From assembly GCA_030693535.1 (NCBI GenBank), contig JAUYAL010000026.1:62001-126000 (forward strand): a stretch of 64,000 nucleotides of DNA, read 5' to 3'. Source of the stretch: Methylotenera sp. Lineage in GTDB: Bacteria; Pseudomonadota; Gammaproteobacteria; Burkholderiales; Methylophilaceae. A program made the translations under genes and the position numbers. The notes under the pieces were generated by a model. The model was not told where the DNA came from. It worked only from the letters and a program-made list of their open reading frames with translations, and did no database searches. Positions 7,597 to 16,727 of this stretch are shown one piece after another (position 1 is the stretch's first letter; each line of letters begins with the position of its first letter).

Positions 7597-9729
7597 ATGA
7601 ATGCACCAACAGATACTTCAATAAAAACCTTTCACGGCGGTTGCCCGCACGATTGCCCTGATACGTGTAGCATGCAATATCATGTGCAAAATGGAAAATT
7701 GCTAAAAGTCACAGGTAATACTGAGCACCCTATGACGCGTGGCGGTTTGTGTGTCAAACTCAAAGATTACGAAAAACGTCATTACCACCCAGATAGGCTT
7801 CTTTATCCTCTTAAACGCACTGGTGCTAAAGGTAGCAAGCAATTTAAACGCATAACTTGGGATGAAGCGCTCGCCGAAATCTCCACAAAGTGGAAAAAAA
7901 TCATTGCCACTGACGGTCCGCACGCCATTATGCCCAATAGCTATTTAGGTAACCAAGGATTGGTGCATGGTTTAAATGGTGGAGATGCTTTCTTTAACCG
8001 CATGGGTGCAACTGTGTGCGAGCGCACTTTTTGTGGTGAAGGTTCTTGTACCGCATGGTTGCTGACTGTTGGACCAACTGCAGGGGTAGATCCTGAAAGC
8101 TTTTCGCATTCTAAATATATTGTGATTTGGGCTTGCAACTCAGTGAGCACAAATTTACATCATTGGCACATCATTAACGAGGCGCAGAAACGTGGTGCTA
8201 AAGTTGTGGTAGTGGATTCTTACGCTTCAAAAACCGCCAAAGAAGCTGATTGGCACCTCGCACCAAAACCAGGTACTGATGGCGCGTTGGCAATGGCGAT
8301 GATGAACGTGATTATTAACGAAGGTTTAGTTGATCAAGACTACGTGGATAAGTACACATTAGGTTACAAAGAGTTGGCCGAGCGCGCTAAAACCAGAACA
8401 CCAGAATGGGCCGCAGAAATTACAGGTATTCCTGCTGATGATATTCGTCAATTTGCACGTGAGTATGCCACTACACCTCCAGCCGCGATTCGCTTAGGTG
8501 TGGCTCTAGAGCGTAATTACGGTGGTAGCCAAGCCATTCGTGCTGTAAGCTGTTTGCCGGCACTCATTGGAGCATGGCGTTATGTTGGCGGTGGGGCGCT
8601 TCAATTCCCCGTATGGGAACACCCGTATAAATTTGATGTGATTTCACGCCCAGATTTAATCCCAGAAGGCACGCCAGTGGTGAATAATTTGCAGTTTGGA
8701 CGTGCACTGTTAGGTGAACTCAATTTAAAAACGCCGATTAAATCTGTCATGGTGTGGAATACCAACCCACTCACGCAAGCGCCAGAAACTGACAAAATAG
8801 CTAAAGGTTTGGCAAATGAAGATTTGTTCTTAGTGGTGGCTGAACATTTTATGAGTGACACTGCCGCCTATGCTGATATTGTTCTGCCCGCAGCCATGGG
8901 TGCAGAGATGGAAGATATGGTGCTGTCATGGGGGCACTTGTACCTCACTTACAATGAAAAATGCATTGAACCACCAGGTGAGGCAATTCCCAATAATGAA
9001 ATTTTTAGACGTTTAGCCAAATTAATGGGCTATGAAGAAGATAATTTTAAGTGGAACGATACCGAATGCCTAGAAAACTACGTGGATTGGGCTTCTCCAA
9101 CCTGTGATGGTATTGATTTAGATTATCTGCGCCAACATGGCTTTGCACGCCTAAAAGCCTTTGGTGATAAAGATACGCGCGCACGTCATGCTAAAGGCGA
9201 GTTTCCTACGCCAAGCGGTAAATGCCAACTCATGGCAGAAGGCGCTAAAAACTTTGTGGCAGGACCTTTCCGCCAAATGTATGAAGGCTTTCAACCTGGT
9301 GAAGATTTAGACCCATTGCCAGATTATGTGGAATCGCGCGAAACAGCCGATACCAACCCTGAATTGGCAGCAAAATATCCGCTCAATATTATCTCGCCTA
9401 AGAGCCACGGATTTTTAAACTCATGCTATGCCAATGTGGAAGAAAAAATCAAAGGGCAGGGCGAGCAGTTTGTGATGATAAACGAGTTTGATGCCAAAGC
9501 CCGTAATATTAAAGCAGGTGATGTAGTGAAAGTGTTTAATGGTAGAGGTGAGTTTTCAGGTGTAGCGAAGATTTCTGATGATGTGAATGCTGGGATTATT
9601 GTGGCAACGCTTGGTTATTGGCGGCAGTTGAATAATGGAACGGTGAATTGTATTAGTTCAGCAGAGTTTGGAGATATGGGGCATTCGACTACATTTAGTG
9701 ATAATTTGGTGGAAGTGGTGTTGGATTAA
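7597..9729 (+). CDS. Molybdopterin oxidoreductase with 4Fe-4S cluster
   Basis: A DMSO-reductase-superfamily enzyme that binds bis-MGD. The N-terminal cluster motif is C16, C20, C24 and C52 (CPHDCPDTC ... GGLC). The large Mo-binding domains follow, with CERTFCGEGSC, VIWACNSVSTN and VVVDSYASKTA. A C-terminal molydopterin-dinucleotide domain holds LNIISPKSHGFLNSCYAN. The frame is open from 7495, but the start is placed at 7597 because GGAGAG precedes it and the protein then begins directly before the cluster domain (710 residues). No partner ferredoxin or membrane subunit is adjacent, and the substrate is unknown. Confidence 0.85.
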   Translation: MNAPTDTSIKTFHGGCPHDCPDTCSMQYHVQNGKLLKVTGNTEHPMTRGGLCVKLKDYEKRHYHPDRLLYPLKRTGAKGSKQFKRITWDEALAEISTKWKKIIATDGPHAIMPNSYLGNQGLVHGLNGGDAFFNRMGATVCERTFCGEGSCTAWLLTVGPTAGVDPESFSHSKYIVIWACNSVSTNLHHWHIINEAQKRGAKVVVVDSYASKTAKEADWHLAPKPGTDGALAMAMMNVIINEGLVDQDYVDKYTLGYKELAERAKTRTPEWAAEITGIPADDIRQFAREYATTPPAAIRLGVALERNYGGSQAIRAVSCLPALIGAWRYVGGGALQFPVWEHPYKFDVISRPDLIPEGTPVVNNLQFGRALLGELNLKTPIKSVMVWNTNPLTQAPETDKIAKGLANEDLFLVVAEHFMSDTAAYADIVLPAAMGAEMEDMVLSWGHLYLTYNEKCIEPPGEAIPNNEIFRRLAKLMGYEEDNFKWNDTECLENYVDWASPTCDGIDLDYLRQHGFARLKAFGDKDTRARHAKGEFPTPSGKCQLMAEGAKNFVAGPFRQMYEGFQPGEDLDPLPDYVESRETADTNPELAAKYPLNIISPKSHGFLNSCYANVEEKIKGQGEQFVMINEFDAKARNIKAGDVVKVFNGRGEFSGVAKISDDVNAGIIVATLGYWRQLNNGTVNCISSAEFGDMGHSTTFSDNLVEVVLD

Positions 9730-9742
9730 CATTTGACACAAT

Positions 9743-9763
9743 GGGCGCACGTTAGTGCGTCCC
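9743..9763. terminator. Hairpin after the molybdopterin oxidoreductase gene
   Basis: GGGCGCAC (9743-9750), loop GTTA, GTGCGTCCC (9755-9763), pairing with one bulged T. No T-tract follows, so it is at most a weak terminator or an mRNA 3'-end stabiliser. Confidence 0.4.
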
Positions 9764-9863
9764 TCATTTCAACGTTGGCGAGAATCTAACTAATACGGTT
9801 ATGAAGATGAAGTTATGCCCGAGTTCATCTGCGGTCATTACGTTTTTAAAGTAAAATATAGCC

Positions 9864-10880
9864 ATGAATATTTACTCACTTGCAAAACCGTTCCTCTTTC
9901 AGGTCGACCCTGAAGTGGCTCATGACATTACTATAAAAAGCTTAAAAACCGCCGAGCGTCTGGGCGCTTTAACGTTGTATCCTTCGCCGCTTGTATGTCG
10001 TCCTCGGCAGGTGATGGGGATTACATTTCCTAATCCTGTCGGTTTGGCTGCGGGTTTAGATAAAAATGGCGCGGTGATTAATGGTATGGCCGCTATGGGC
10101 TTTGGCTTTATTGAGGTCGGCACTGTCACTCCTCGCCCGCAACCTGGAAACCCTAAGCCGCGCTTATTCCGTATCCGCGAGGCGCAAGGTATTGTGAACC
10201 GTTTTGGATTTAACAATTTAGGCGTGGATAATTTAATTGAAAATGTGAAAGCAGCTAAATTTAAGGGTGTGCTAGGCATTAACATTGGCAAAAACTTTGA
10301 CACCCCAATGGAAAATGCGGTGGATGATTATTTGATATGTATGCAAAAAGTATATGCACATGCGTCTTATATCACGGTGAATATTTCATCACCAAACACT
10401 AAAAATCTACGCGCTTTGCAAGAAAAAGAGGCGCTATCAAATTTGCTGGCTACTCTAAAATTAGAGCAAACCAATCTTGCAAATAAGCATGGAAAATATG
10501 TGCCAGTTACCTTAAAAATAGCGCCAGACTTGGAGCAAGATCAAGTTAATGAAATTGCTGATTTGTTGATGAAACATAAAATTGATGGTGTGATTGCGAC
10601 TAATACGACTTTGGCGCGCGACATGGTAACAGGCATGGAACACGCTGAAGAAACAGGCGGTTTGTCTGGTGCGCCTGTGCGTGAAAAATCAACATTAGTG
10701 ATTCAGCAGTTATCGCAACGTTTGCAAGGTGCTGTGCCGATTATCGGCGTAGGTGGCATTTTGAGTGGTGCAGATGCAGTTGAAAAAATTGCAGCTGGTG
10801 CTGAGCTTGTGCAACTATACAGTGGGCTAATTTATAAAGGGCCTGCGCTAGTGCACGATGTTTGCAAATCGCTAGGTTAG
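9864..10880 (+). CDS. pyrD: Dihydroorotate dehydrogenase (quinone), class 2
   Basis: The membrane-associated flavoenzyme of pyrimidine synthesis; it oxidises dihydroorotate to orotate with quinone. The 338 residues match class 2. Visible signatures are [34 protein letters not shown] (with the class 2 catalytic Ser), ATNTT and GVGGI for FMN phosphate. The N-terminal helix contacting the membrane ([16 protein letters not shown]) is present, which separates it from class 1 enzymes. Confidence 0.96.
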   Translation: MNIYSLAKPFLFQVDPEVAHDITIKSLKTAERLGALTLYPSPLVCRPRQVMGITFPNPVGLAAGLDKNGAVINGMAAMGFGFIEVGTVTPRPQPGNPKPRLFRIREAQGIVNRFGFNNLGVDNLIENVKAAKFKGVLGINIGKNFDTPMENAVDDYLICMQKVYAHASYITVNISSPNTKNLRALQEKEALSNLLATLKLEQTNLANKHGKYVPVTLKIAPDLEQDQVNEIADLLMKHKIDGVIATNTTLARDMVTGMEHAEETGGLSGAPVREKSTLVIQQLSQRLQGAVPIIGVGGILSGADAVEKIAAGAELVQLYSGLIYKGPALVHDVCKSLG

Positions 10881-10886
10881 TTTTCG

Positions 10887-11507
10887 TTGTCAGCTTTACC
10901 AATTCTCTATTCATATCGTCGCTGCCCTTATGCCATGCGTGCGCGTATGGCGCTCAAATTAGCTGGTATTGAAGTAGAAATACGCGAAATTTCTTTGCGC
11001 GAAAAACCAAAGCATATGTTGCAAGTATCACCGAAAGGCACAGTGCCTGTATTGGTGCTGGCATATGGCCAAGTGATAGAGCAAAGCTTAGAAATCATGC
11101 AGTGGGCATTGAAAGAGCATGCCCTGCAGACCAATATCCCTGAGGTTACTGAAGCATCTGTTTTAGCGATTGTTACTGAGAACGATAATACCTTTAAACG
11201 CGCTTTAGATGCTTACAAATATCCTGAACGCTACCCAAATAAAACACAAATGCAGCATCGATCCGATGGCGAGATTTTTTTGCATAAGTTGGAAAGTCTA
11301 CTACTTAAAAATACCTATTTGTTTACTACCACGTCTAGCTTTGCCGATATTGCAATTTTTCCGTTTGTTCGACAATTTTCTGCGGTAGATACGGCTTGGT
11401 TTGAACAGGCTAATTACCCTAAATTGCAGACTTGGCTGAAAAGTTTGACTGAATCTGAATTGTTTAAGAGCATCATGGAGAAATATCCAACTTATAAAGC
11501 AATTTAG
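10887..11507 (+). CDS. Glutathione S-transferase-like protein
   Basis: 206 residues with a thioredoxin-like N-terminal GST domain (YSYRRCPYAMRARMALKLAG, residues 8-27; Cys13 is the likely thiol-binding residue) and a helical C-terminal domain. The cis-Pro motif is KGTVPVL. A TTG start at 10887 is chosen because the first ATG lies inside the CPYAM motif and would remove the first beta strand. It begins 7 bp after pyrD, suggesting co-transcription. Substrate unknown. Confidence 0.8.
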   Translation: MSALPILYSYRRCPYAMRARMALKLAGIEVEIREISLREKPKHMLQVSPKGTVPVLVLAYGQVIEQSLEIMQWALKEHALQTNIPEVTEASVLAIVTENDNTFKRALDAYKYPERYPNKTQMQHRSDGEIFLHKLESLLLKNTYLFTTTSSFADIAIFPFVRQFSAVDTAWFEQANYPKLQTWLKSLTESELFKSIMEKYPTYKAI

Positions 11508-11529
11508 GAGCGATTTTCAAATCGCTCCT
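11506..11529. repeat. Perfect 11-bp inverted repeat between convergent genes
   Basis: AGGAGCGATTT, loop TC, AAATCGCTCCT. It overlaps the stop codon of the GST-like gene and lies between it and the end of clpA. There is no T-tract. The motif resembles short palindromic (REP-like) units of other proteobacteria and may serve as a bidirectional 3'-end structure. Confidence 0.6.
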
Positions 11530-11537
11530 ACATATTG

Positions 11538-13811
11538 TTAAACTTCAGCTAAAGCGCTTTCTGAAGGCGCCTTATCATCAGAAAAAACCAATTTCACTTC
11601 ATCTTTATCATCAATATCCACATGCACACTACCACCGTTGGCAAGTTTGCCAAACAATAATTCATCGGCAAGCGCCTTGCGAATGGTGTCTTGAATTAAT
11701 CTTGCCATTGGTCGTGCGCCCATTAATGGGTCGAAGCCTTTTTTACCTAAGTAAGCTTTAAGTGCATCACTAAATGTGACTTCTACTTTCTTGTCATGCA
11801 ATTGGTCTTCTAATTGAATCAAGAATTTATCAACGACGCGTATGATAATGTCTTGCGACAGTGCTGCGAAGGATACGGTTGCATCCAAGCGGTTACGGAA
11901 CTCAGGTGAGAATAAGCGTTTAATATCAGCTTGTTCATCACCGGCTTGTTTAGCAGTGGTAAAGCCCATACTAGATTTTGATAAGCCTTCAGCGCCCGCG
12001 TTGGTCGTCATTATGATAGTGACATTTCTGAAGTCTGCTTTGCGACCATTGTTATCTGTTAGCGTGCCATGATCCATTACTTGCAACAGAATGTTGAAAA
12101 TATCTGGATGCGCTTTTTCGATTTCATCAAGCAATAATACGCAATATGGGTGCTTGGTAATCGCTTCGGTCATTAAGCCGCCTTGCTCAAAGCCTACATA
12201 GCCTGGAGGGGCGCCAATTAAACGACTCACTGCATGGCGTTCCATGTATTCACTCATGTCAAAGCGAATCAACTCAATGCCCATAATGTAAGCTAATTGC
12301 TTTGCTACTTCTGTTTTACCTACGCCAGTTGGGCCGCTAAATAAGAAATTGCCAATAGGCTTATTGCCCTGACCTAAACCACTACGTGCCATTTTTACAG
12401 CAGATGTTAACACTTCAATCGCTTTGTCTTGGCCAAAAACTACTGCCTTTAAATCACGCTCTAATGTCTTAAGTGCACCCCTGTCATCGCTAGAGATATT
12501 TTTGGGTGGAATGCGCGCTATTTTAGCAATGATGTCTTCAATTTCCTTGTTACCAATGACTTTCTTTTGTTTTGATTTTGGTAATATGCGTTGTGCGGCG
12601 CCCGCCTCATCAATCACATCAATGGCTTTGTCAGGCAAATGCCGGTCATTGATATATTTAGCAGATAATTCAGCAGCTGTTGTTAAAGCACTAGCAGCAT
12701 ATTTTACGTTGTGATGTGCCTCAAAGCGCGATTTCAGCCCTTTTAGAATTTCAATGGTTTCTGCAACGCTTGGTTCAGCAACATCAATTTTTTGGAAACG
12801 GCGTGCAAGTGCATGATCTTTTTCAAACACACCTCGATATTCTTGATATGTTGTTGCACCTATACATTTAAGAGTCCCATTAGATAATGCAGGCTTTAGC
12901 AAGTTGCTTGCATCTAACGTGCCTCCACTGGCAGAGCCTGCGCCTATAAGTGTATGAATTTCATCAATAAAAAGAATGGCATCTGGATTTTCAGCAAGTT
13001 GTTTCATTACCGCTTTTAAGCGTTGCTCAAAATCACCGCGATATTTAGTACCTGCCAGCAACGCACCCATATCAAGTGAATATACAATCGCATTTGCTAA
13101 TACATCGGGGATATCTTTTTCTACAATACGGCGCGCTAAACCTTCAGCAATCGCTGTTTTACCTACACCAGCTTCACCCACTAGTAATGGATTGTTTTTT
13201 CGACGGCGGCAAAGGGTTTGTACAACGCGCTCTAGCTCTGGTCCACGGCCAATGAGTGGATCAATTTTACCTGCCGCCACTTGTGCATTTAAGTTCGATG
13301 TGTAGTTCTCAAGCGCGCCATTGGGCGCTGTCTCTGCGTCAACTTCTTGGTCTGCACCCTCTGATTTTGCTGTTTCACCAATTTTTGACACACCATGAGA
13401 GATAAAGTTAACAACATCTAGTCGTGTGATGCCTTGTTGGTGTAAGAAAAATACTGCGTGCGAGTCTTTTTCGCCAAATATCGCGACAAGTACGTTTGCT
13501 CCCGTAACCTCTTTTTTACCAGAAGATTGCACATGTAGCATTGCACGCTGTATGACGCGTTGAAAACCAAGTGTTGGCTGTGTGTCCACGTCATCTTGAC
13601 CATGGACTGTAGGTGTATGCTCTTCAATATATTGATTGAGCTCGGTGCGTAATGTTTCTAATTTCGCCCCGCATGCTCGCATGACTTCAGCGGCTGTTGG
13701 GTTATCAATCATTGCGAGTAGCAAATGTTCGACCGTAATAAGCTCATGACGCTTTTGTCTAGCATCCATAAATGCCATGTGCAGGCTAACTTCTAATTCT
13801 TGAGCAATCAT
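11538..13811 (-). CDS. clpA: ATP-dependent Clp protease ATP-binding subunit ClpA
   Basis: The AAA+ unfoldase that feeds substrates to ClpP. At 757 residues it matches E. coli ClpA (758). It shows the double Clp-N repeat (residues 1-145) and two AAA+ modules: Walker A GEAGVGKT (about 215) with Walker B LFIDEIHTLIG, and GPTGVGKT (about 495) with VLLLDEIEKAHPD. No ClpB-type middle coiled coil is present. clpS lies 69 bp upstream on the same strand, the normal clpS-clpA operon. Confidence 0.96.
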   Translation of the reverse strand: MIAQELEVSLHMAFMDARQKRHELITVEHLLLAMIDNPTAAEVMRACGAKLETLRTELNQYIEEHTPTVHGQDDVDTQPTLGFQRVIQRAMLHVQSSGKKEVTGANVLVAIFGEKDSHAVFFLHQQGITRLDVVNFISHGVSKIGETAKSEGADQEVDAETAPNGALENYTSNLNAQVAAGKIDPLIGRGPELERVVQTLCRRRKNNPLLVGEAGVGKTAIAEGLARRIVEKDIPDVLANAIVYSLDMGALLAGTKYRGDFEQRLKAVMKQLAENPDAILFIDEIHTLIGAGSASGGTLDASNLLKPALSNGTLKCIGATTYQEYRGVFEKDHALARRFQKIDVAEPSVAETIEILKGLKSRFEAHHNVKYAASALTTAAELSAKYINDRHLPDKAIDVIDEAGAAQRILPKSKQKKVIGNKEIEDIIAKIARIPPKNISSDDRGALKTLERDLKAVVFGQDKAIEVLTSAVKMARSGLGQGNKPIGNFLFSGPTGVGKTEVAKQLAYIMGIELIRFDMSEYMERHAVSRLIGAPPGYVGFEQGGLMTEAITKHPYCVLLLDEIEKAHPDIFNILLQVMDHGTLTDNNGRKADFRNVTIIMTTNAGAEGLSKSSMGFTTAKQAGDEQADIKRLFSPEFRNRLDATVSFAALSQDIIIRVVDKFLIQLEDQLHDKKVEVTFSDALKAYLGKKGFDPLMGARPMARLIQDTIRKALADELLFGKLANGGSVHVDIDDKDEVKLVFSDDKAPSESALAEV

Positions 13812-13880
13812 TTTAGGTCCTCACGTTCAATATTATTTCTAAGCTTGCGCTAATCTACCAATACTACTTTTACGCCTGCG

Positions 13881-14192
13881 TTAAGCTGGCTCTATATCGC
13901 ATTGCAAAGGATGTTGCAATTCTTTTGCGAAGTTTAGGACCTGATTCATTTTAGTTTCAGCAATATCATGTGGGTATATTCCGCATACGCCCACACCCTC
14001 AGTATGTACTTGGAGCATAATTTTTGTTGCTTGTTCACGACTTTTGTTAAAAAATCGTTCTATACACTCAACAACAAATTCCATAGGCGTGTAATCATCA
14101 TTTAACAATAACACGTTAAACATGGGTGGCAATTTTGTTTTTGCTAATTCAGGTTTAAGTATCGTACCGCTATCGTTTGGTGTATTCGCCAT
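13881..14192 (-). CDS. clpS: ATP-dependent Clp protease adaptor ClpS
   Basis: The N-recognin adaptor that delivers N-degron substrates to ClpA. The 103 residues carry the core [20 protein letters not shown] (residues 29-48, with the Asn-Asp-Asp N-end binding residues) and the [12 protein letters not shown] segment. An N-terminal disordered tail of about 20 residues is present, as in the family. Upstream of clpA on the same strand. Confidence 0.96.
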   Translation of the reverse strand: MANTPNDSGTILKPELAKTKLPPMFNVLLLNDDYTPMEFVVECIERFFNKSREQATKIMLQVHTEGVGVCGIYPHDIAETKMNQVLNFAKELQHPLQCDIEPA

Positions 14193-14306
14193 ATGAGTCT
14201 ATTTTGAGCCTAATTATAGAAAATTCAAGCCCAATTTGAATAGGAATATCGTAAATGATTAATTAAACTTTCATTACGTGGAATAAACAGGCGAAAGGAT
14301 TGCAGA

Positions 14307-15578
14307 TTAAGGAAATATTTTGACGCTTTTGACAATGCGATCTTGAGTTTGAACAATTTCTAATACATGAACACCCACTTTGAAACTGGTGTTGGATTCT
14401 GGAATGTCTTCAAAATGTTCAATGATTAAGCCGTTAAGTGTGCGAGGGCCGTCGAGAGGAAACGTTAAATTTAATTTTTTGTTGAGATCACGCAATGTGC
14501 TGCTGCCATCTACTAGCCAACTTCCGTCAGCTTCTTTTCGATAACTTCCTAAGCGAGAGGGTGATTGTGTTGTGAAGTCGCCTATCATTTCTTCTAAAAT
14601 ATCTTCTAAAGTCACTAAGCCTTTAAATTCACCATATTCATCTACGATTAATGCAACACGTTGTTTATTTTCTTGGAACTGCTGAATCTGTGTATAAAGA
14701 GGTGTACCCGATGGAATAAAATATGGTTCAGTAATCACTTCGCGAAGCATTTCTTTGGTTAAATCACTGTTTTCATGGTGCGCGCGTAATTGCGCCATCA
14801 CTTTTCTTAAATGCAAAATACCGATAATTTCTTCATGCTCGCCTTCACGTACGGGTAGTCGAGTGTGCTGACTGTTATAAATTTGCTGCAAAATATGATC
14901 AAGTGGTGCATCAAAATCAATGGCTTCAACAAACGTATGTGCAGTCATCACATCATTGACAGTGATTTTTTCTAGTTCAAACAGATTAAGCAAAATCGTA
15001 CGGTGTTTTTTTGGCATAAAATGCCCAGCATCTGTCACTATGCTGCGTAATTCATCCATAGTGAGTGCTTGCGTTGTTTCTGCAAAGTTAACTCTCACAC
15101 CAAGCAAACGTAGTAAAGCGCCTACGAATAAGTTGATGAACCAAACGGCTGGATACAACACTTTAAGTAATGGGTAGAGTACATAGCTACAAAATATACC
15201 CAATTTTTCTGGGTAAGCAGCAGCGATGACTTTAGGAGAGATTTCACTAAATACTAAAATAGCAAAGGTCACTGCCAATGTACCTAGCATCAGCATCCAT
15301 TCACCTTCACCAAAAAGTTCAACGATGATGATGGTGACTAGTGTGGCAGAGGCTGCATTTGCAAAGTTGTTGCACAGCAAGATGACGCCTAATAACTTAT
15401 CTGTTTTTGCTAGCAGCGCAGTAGCTAAGCGTGCGCCACGATTGCCTTCTTTAACTAAATGTCGTAATCGATAGCGATTAAGTGACATCAAGCTAGTTTC
15501 TGCAATTGAAAAAAAGCCTGAAATAAGCAGCAATAGCATGAGAATGCCTAGCTGCCAAGAAATAGGAATATTATCCAA
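14307..15578 (-). CDS. HlyC/CorC (CNNM) family membrane protein with CBS domains
   Basis: A 423-residue inner-membrane protein of the YfjD/CorB type. The N-terminal DUF21 domain has about four helices (residues 8-160). Two CBS domains follow (about 190-330; VMTAHTFVEAIDFD, and VALIVDEYGEFKGLVTLEDI), then a C-terminal transporter-associated (CorC_HlyC) domain. Family members are linked to Mg2+/Co2+ efflux and resistance; ion specificity is not shown here. It stands between clpS and secF and is probably transcribed alone. Confidence 0.85.
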   Translation of the reverse strand: MDNIPISWQLGILMLLLLISGFFSIAETSLMSLNRYRLRHLVKEGNRGARLATALLAKTDKLLGVILLCNNFANAASATLVTIIIVELFGEGEWMLMLGTLAVTFAILVFSEISPKVIAAAYPEKLGIFCSYVLYPLLKVLYPAVWFINLFVGALLRLLGVRVNFAETTQALTMDELRSIVTDAGHFMPKKHRTILLNLFELEKITVNDVMTAHTFVEAIDFDAPLDHILQQIYNSQHTRLPVREGEHEEIIGILHLRKVMAQLRAHHENSDLTKEMLREVITEPYFIPSGTPLYTQIQQFQENKQRVALIVDEYGEFKGLVTLEDILEEMIGDFTTQSPSRLGSYRKEADGSWLVDGSSTLRDLNKKLNLTFPLDGPRTLNGLIIEHFEDIPESNTSFKVGVHVLEIVQTQDRIVKSVKIFP

Positions 15579-15631
15579 AGGGTAAAATTAAGTAATTGAT
15601 GTTAGTTGAAGTGTAACCGTGAGTGGTGGAA

Positions 15632-15669
15632 ATAATCAAGTACGTAAATTAATGAACGTGCTTGATTAT
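15632..15669. repeat. 13-bp inverted repeat upstream of the CNNM gene, downstream of secF
   Basis: ATAATCAAGTACG (15632-15644) and CGTGCTTGATTAT (15657-15669) pair over 13 bp with one G-T wobble and a 12-nt loop. No T-tract follows on either strand. It could be a weak 3' structure for the sec operon or an operator. Confidence 0.4.
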
Positions 15670-15697
15670 GCAAACTGACATTAGATATAGTCTAGTT

Positions 15698-16666
15698 TTA
15701 AGAAACAAAGTCTGCTGGATCTGGTTCAGCAACGCCTTGTTTTTTGTCACCTTCTTTTTTCTCAACATCGCCAATTAAATTAGCGCGATTAACGCCTAGC
15801 CACATTGCAATTGGACAAGCGACTAATACAGAAGAGTAAATCCCAAATAGAATTCCAATGGTCAATGCTAAGGCAAAGTTGTGCAACACTTCACCGCCGA
15901 ACAGCAACATTGATAACACCATGAGCTGTGTAGAGAAGTGCGTAATGACGGTACGTGACATGGTGCGTGTAATGGCATTGTCAATCACTTGAACTACGCT
16001 GGCTTTGCGCATCTTGCGAAAGTTTTCCCGTACACGGTCAAACACCACAACAGACTCATTGACGGAATAGCCAAGCACCGCTAACACAGCCGCTAATACT
16101 GTGAGATTGAATTCCCACTGAAAGAATGCAAAAAAACCTAAAATAATCACCACGTCATGCATGTTGGCAATGATGGCAGCGACAGCAAATCGCCATTCAA
16201 AACGCATCGCAAGATATAGCATGATGCCCGTTATGACAAGTAATAAGGCAAGCGCGCCGTTTTCATAAAGCTCATCTCCAACCTGAGGGCCTACGAATTC
16301 GACACGGTTCATGACAACAGAAGCATCTGCCTGTTTTAAACTTTCAAGCATCTGCTCGGAAAGTTGAGAGCCGGTTACGCCAGTACGAGCAGGCAGACGA
16401 ATAAGTACATCATGGCTACTGCCAAAGTTTTGTACAGTAGCATCTTTAAGGCCGACGCTATCGACTGTTTGGCGAATTTTATTCAGGTCAGCTGCTTGCG
16501 GATAGCTGATCTCCATCATGGTACCGCCAGTAAAATCTACGCCAAAGTTTAGTCCGCGAGTGGCTAAAAAGAATATAGCAAGAATAAAAGTAATCACGGA
16601 TATGGCGGTTGTGAGGCGACCATAACTCATGAAAGGGATATCATTTTTTACTCTGAATAATTCCAT
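15698..16666 (-). CDS. secF: Protein translocase subunit SecF
   Basis: The RND-type auxiliary subunit that, with SecD, uses proton flow to complete protein export. 322 residues with six membrane helices, the first periplasmic domain after helix 1, and the family motifs GVDFTGGTMMEISY (about residue 47) and LGYSVNESVVVFDRVREN (about 198). It follows secD by 61 bp on the same strand, completing the tgt-yajC-secD-secF order. Confidence 0.96.
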   Translation of the reverse strand: MELFRVKNDIPFMSYGRLTTAISVITFILAIFFLATRGLNFGVDFTGGTMMEISYPQAADLNKIRQTVDSVGLKDATVQNFGSSHDVLIRLPARTGVTGSQLSEQMLESLKQADASVVMNRVEFVGPQVGDELYENGALALLLVITGIMLYLAMRFEWRFAVAAIIANMHDVVIILGFFAFFQWEFNLTVLAAVLAVLGYSVNESVVVFDRVRENFRKMRKASVVQVIDNAITRTMSRTVITHFSTQLMVLSMLLFGGEVLHNFALALTIGILFGIYSSVLVACPIAMWLGVNRANLIGDVEKKEGDKKQGVAEPDPADFVS

Positions 16667-16727
16667 AATTATTTACTCTTAAAAGTTATTATGTTGATTG
16701 GTAGCAATGTAAGTAAAGGTATTGGAG

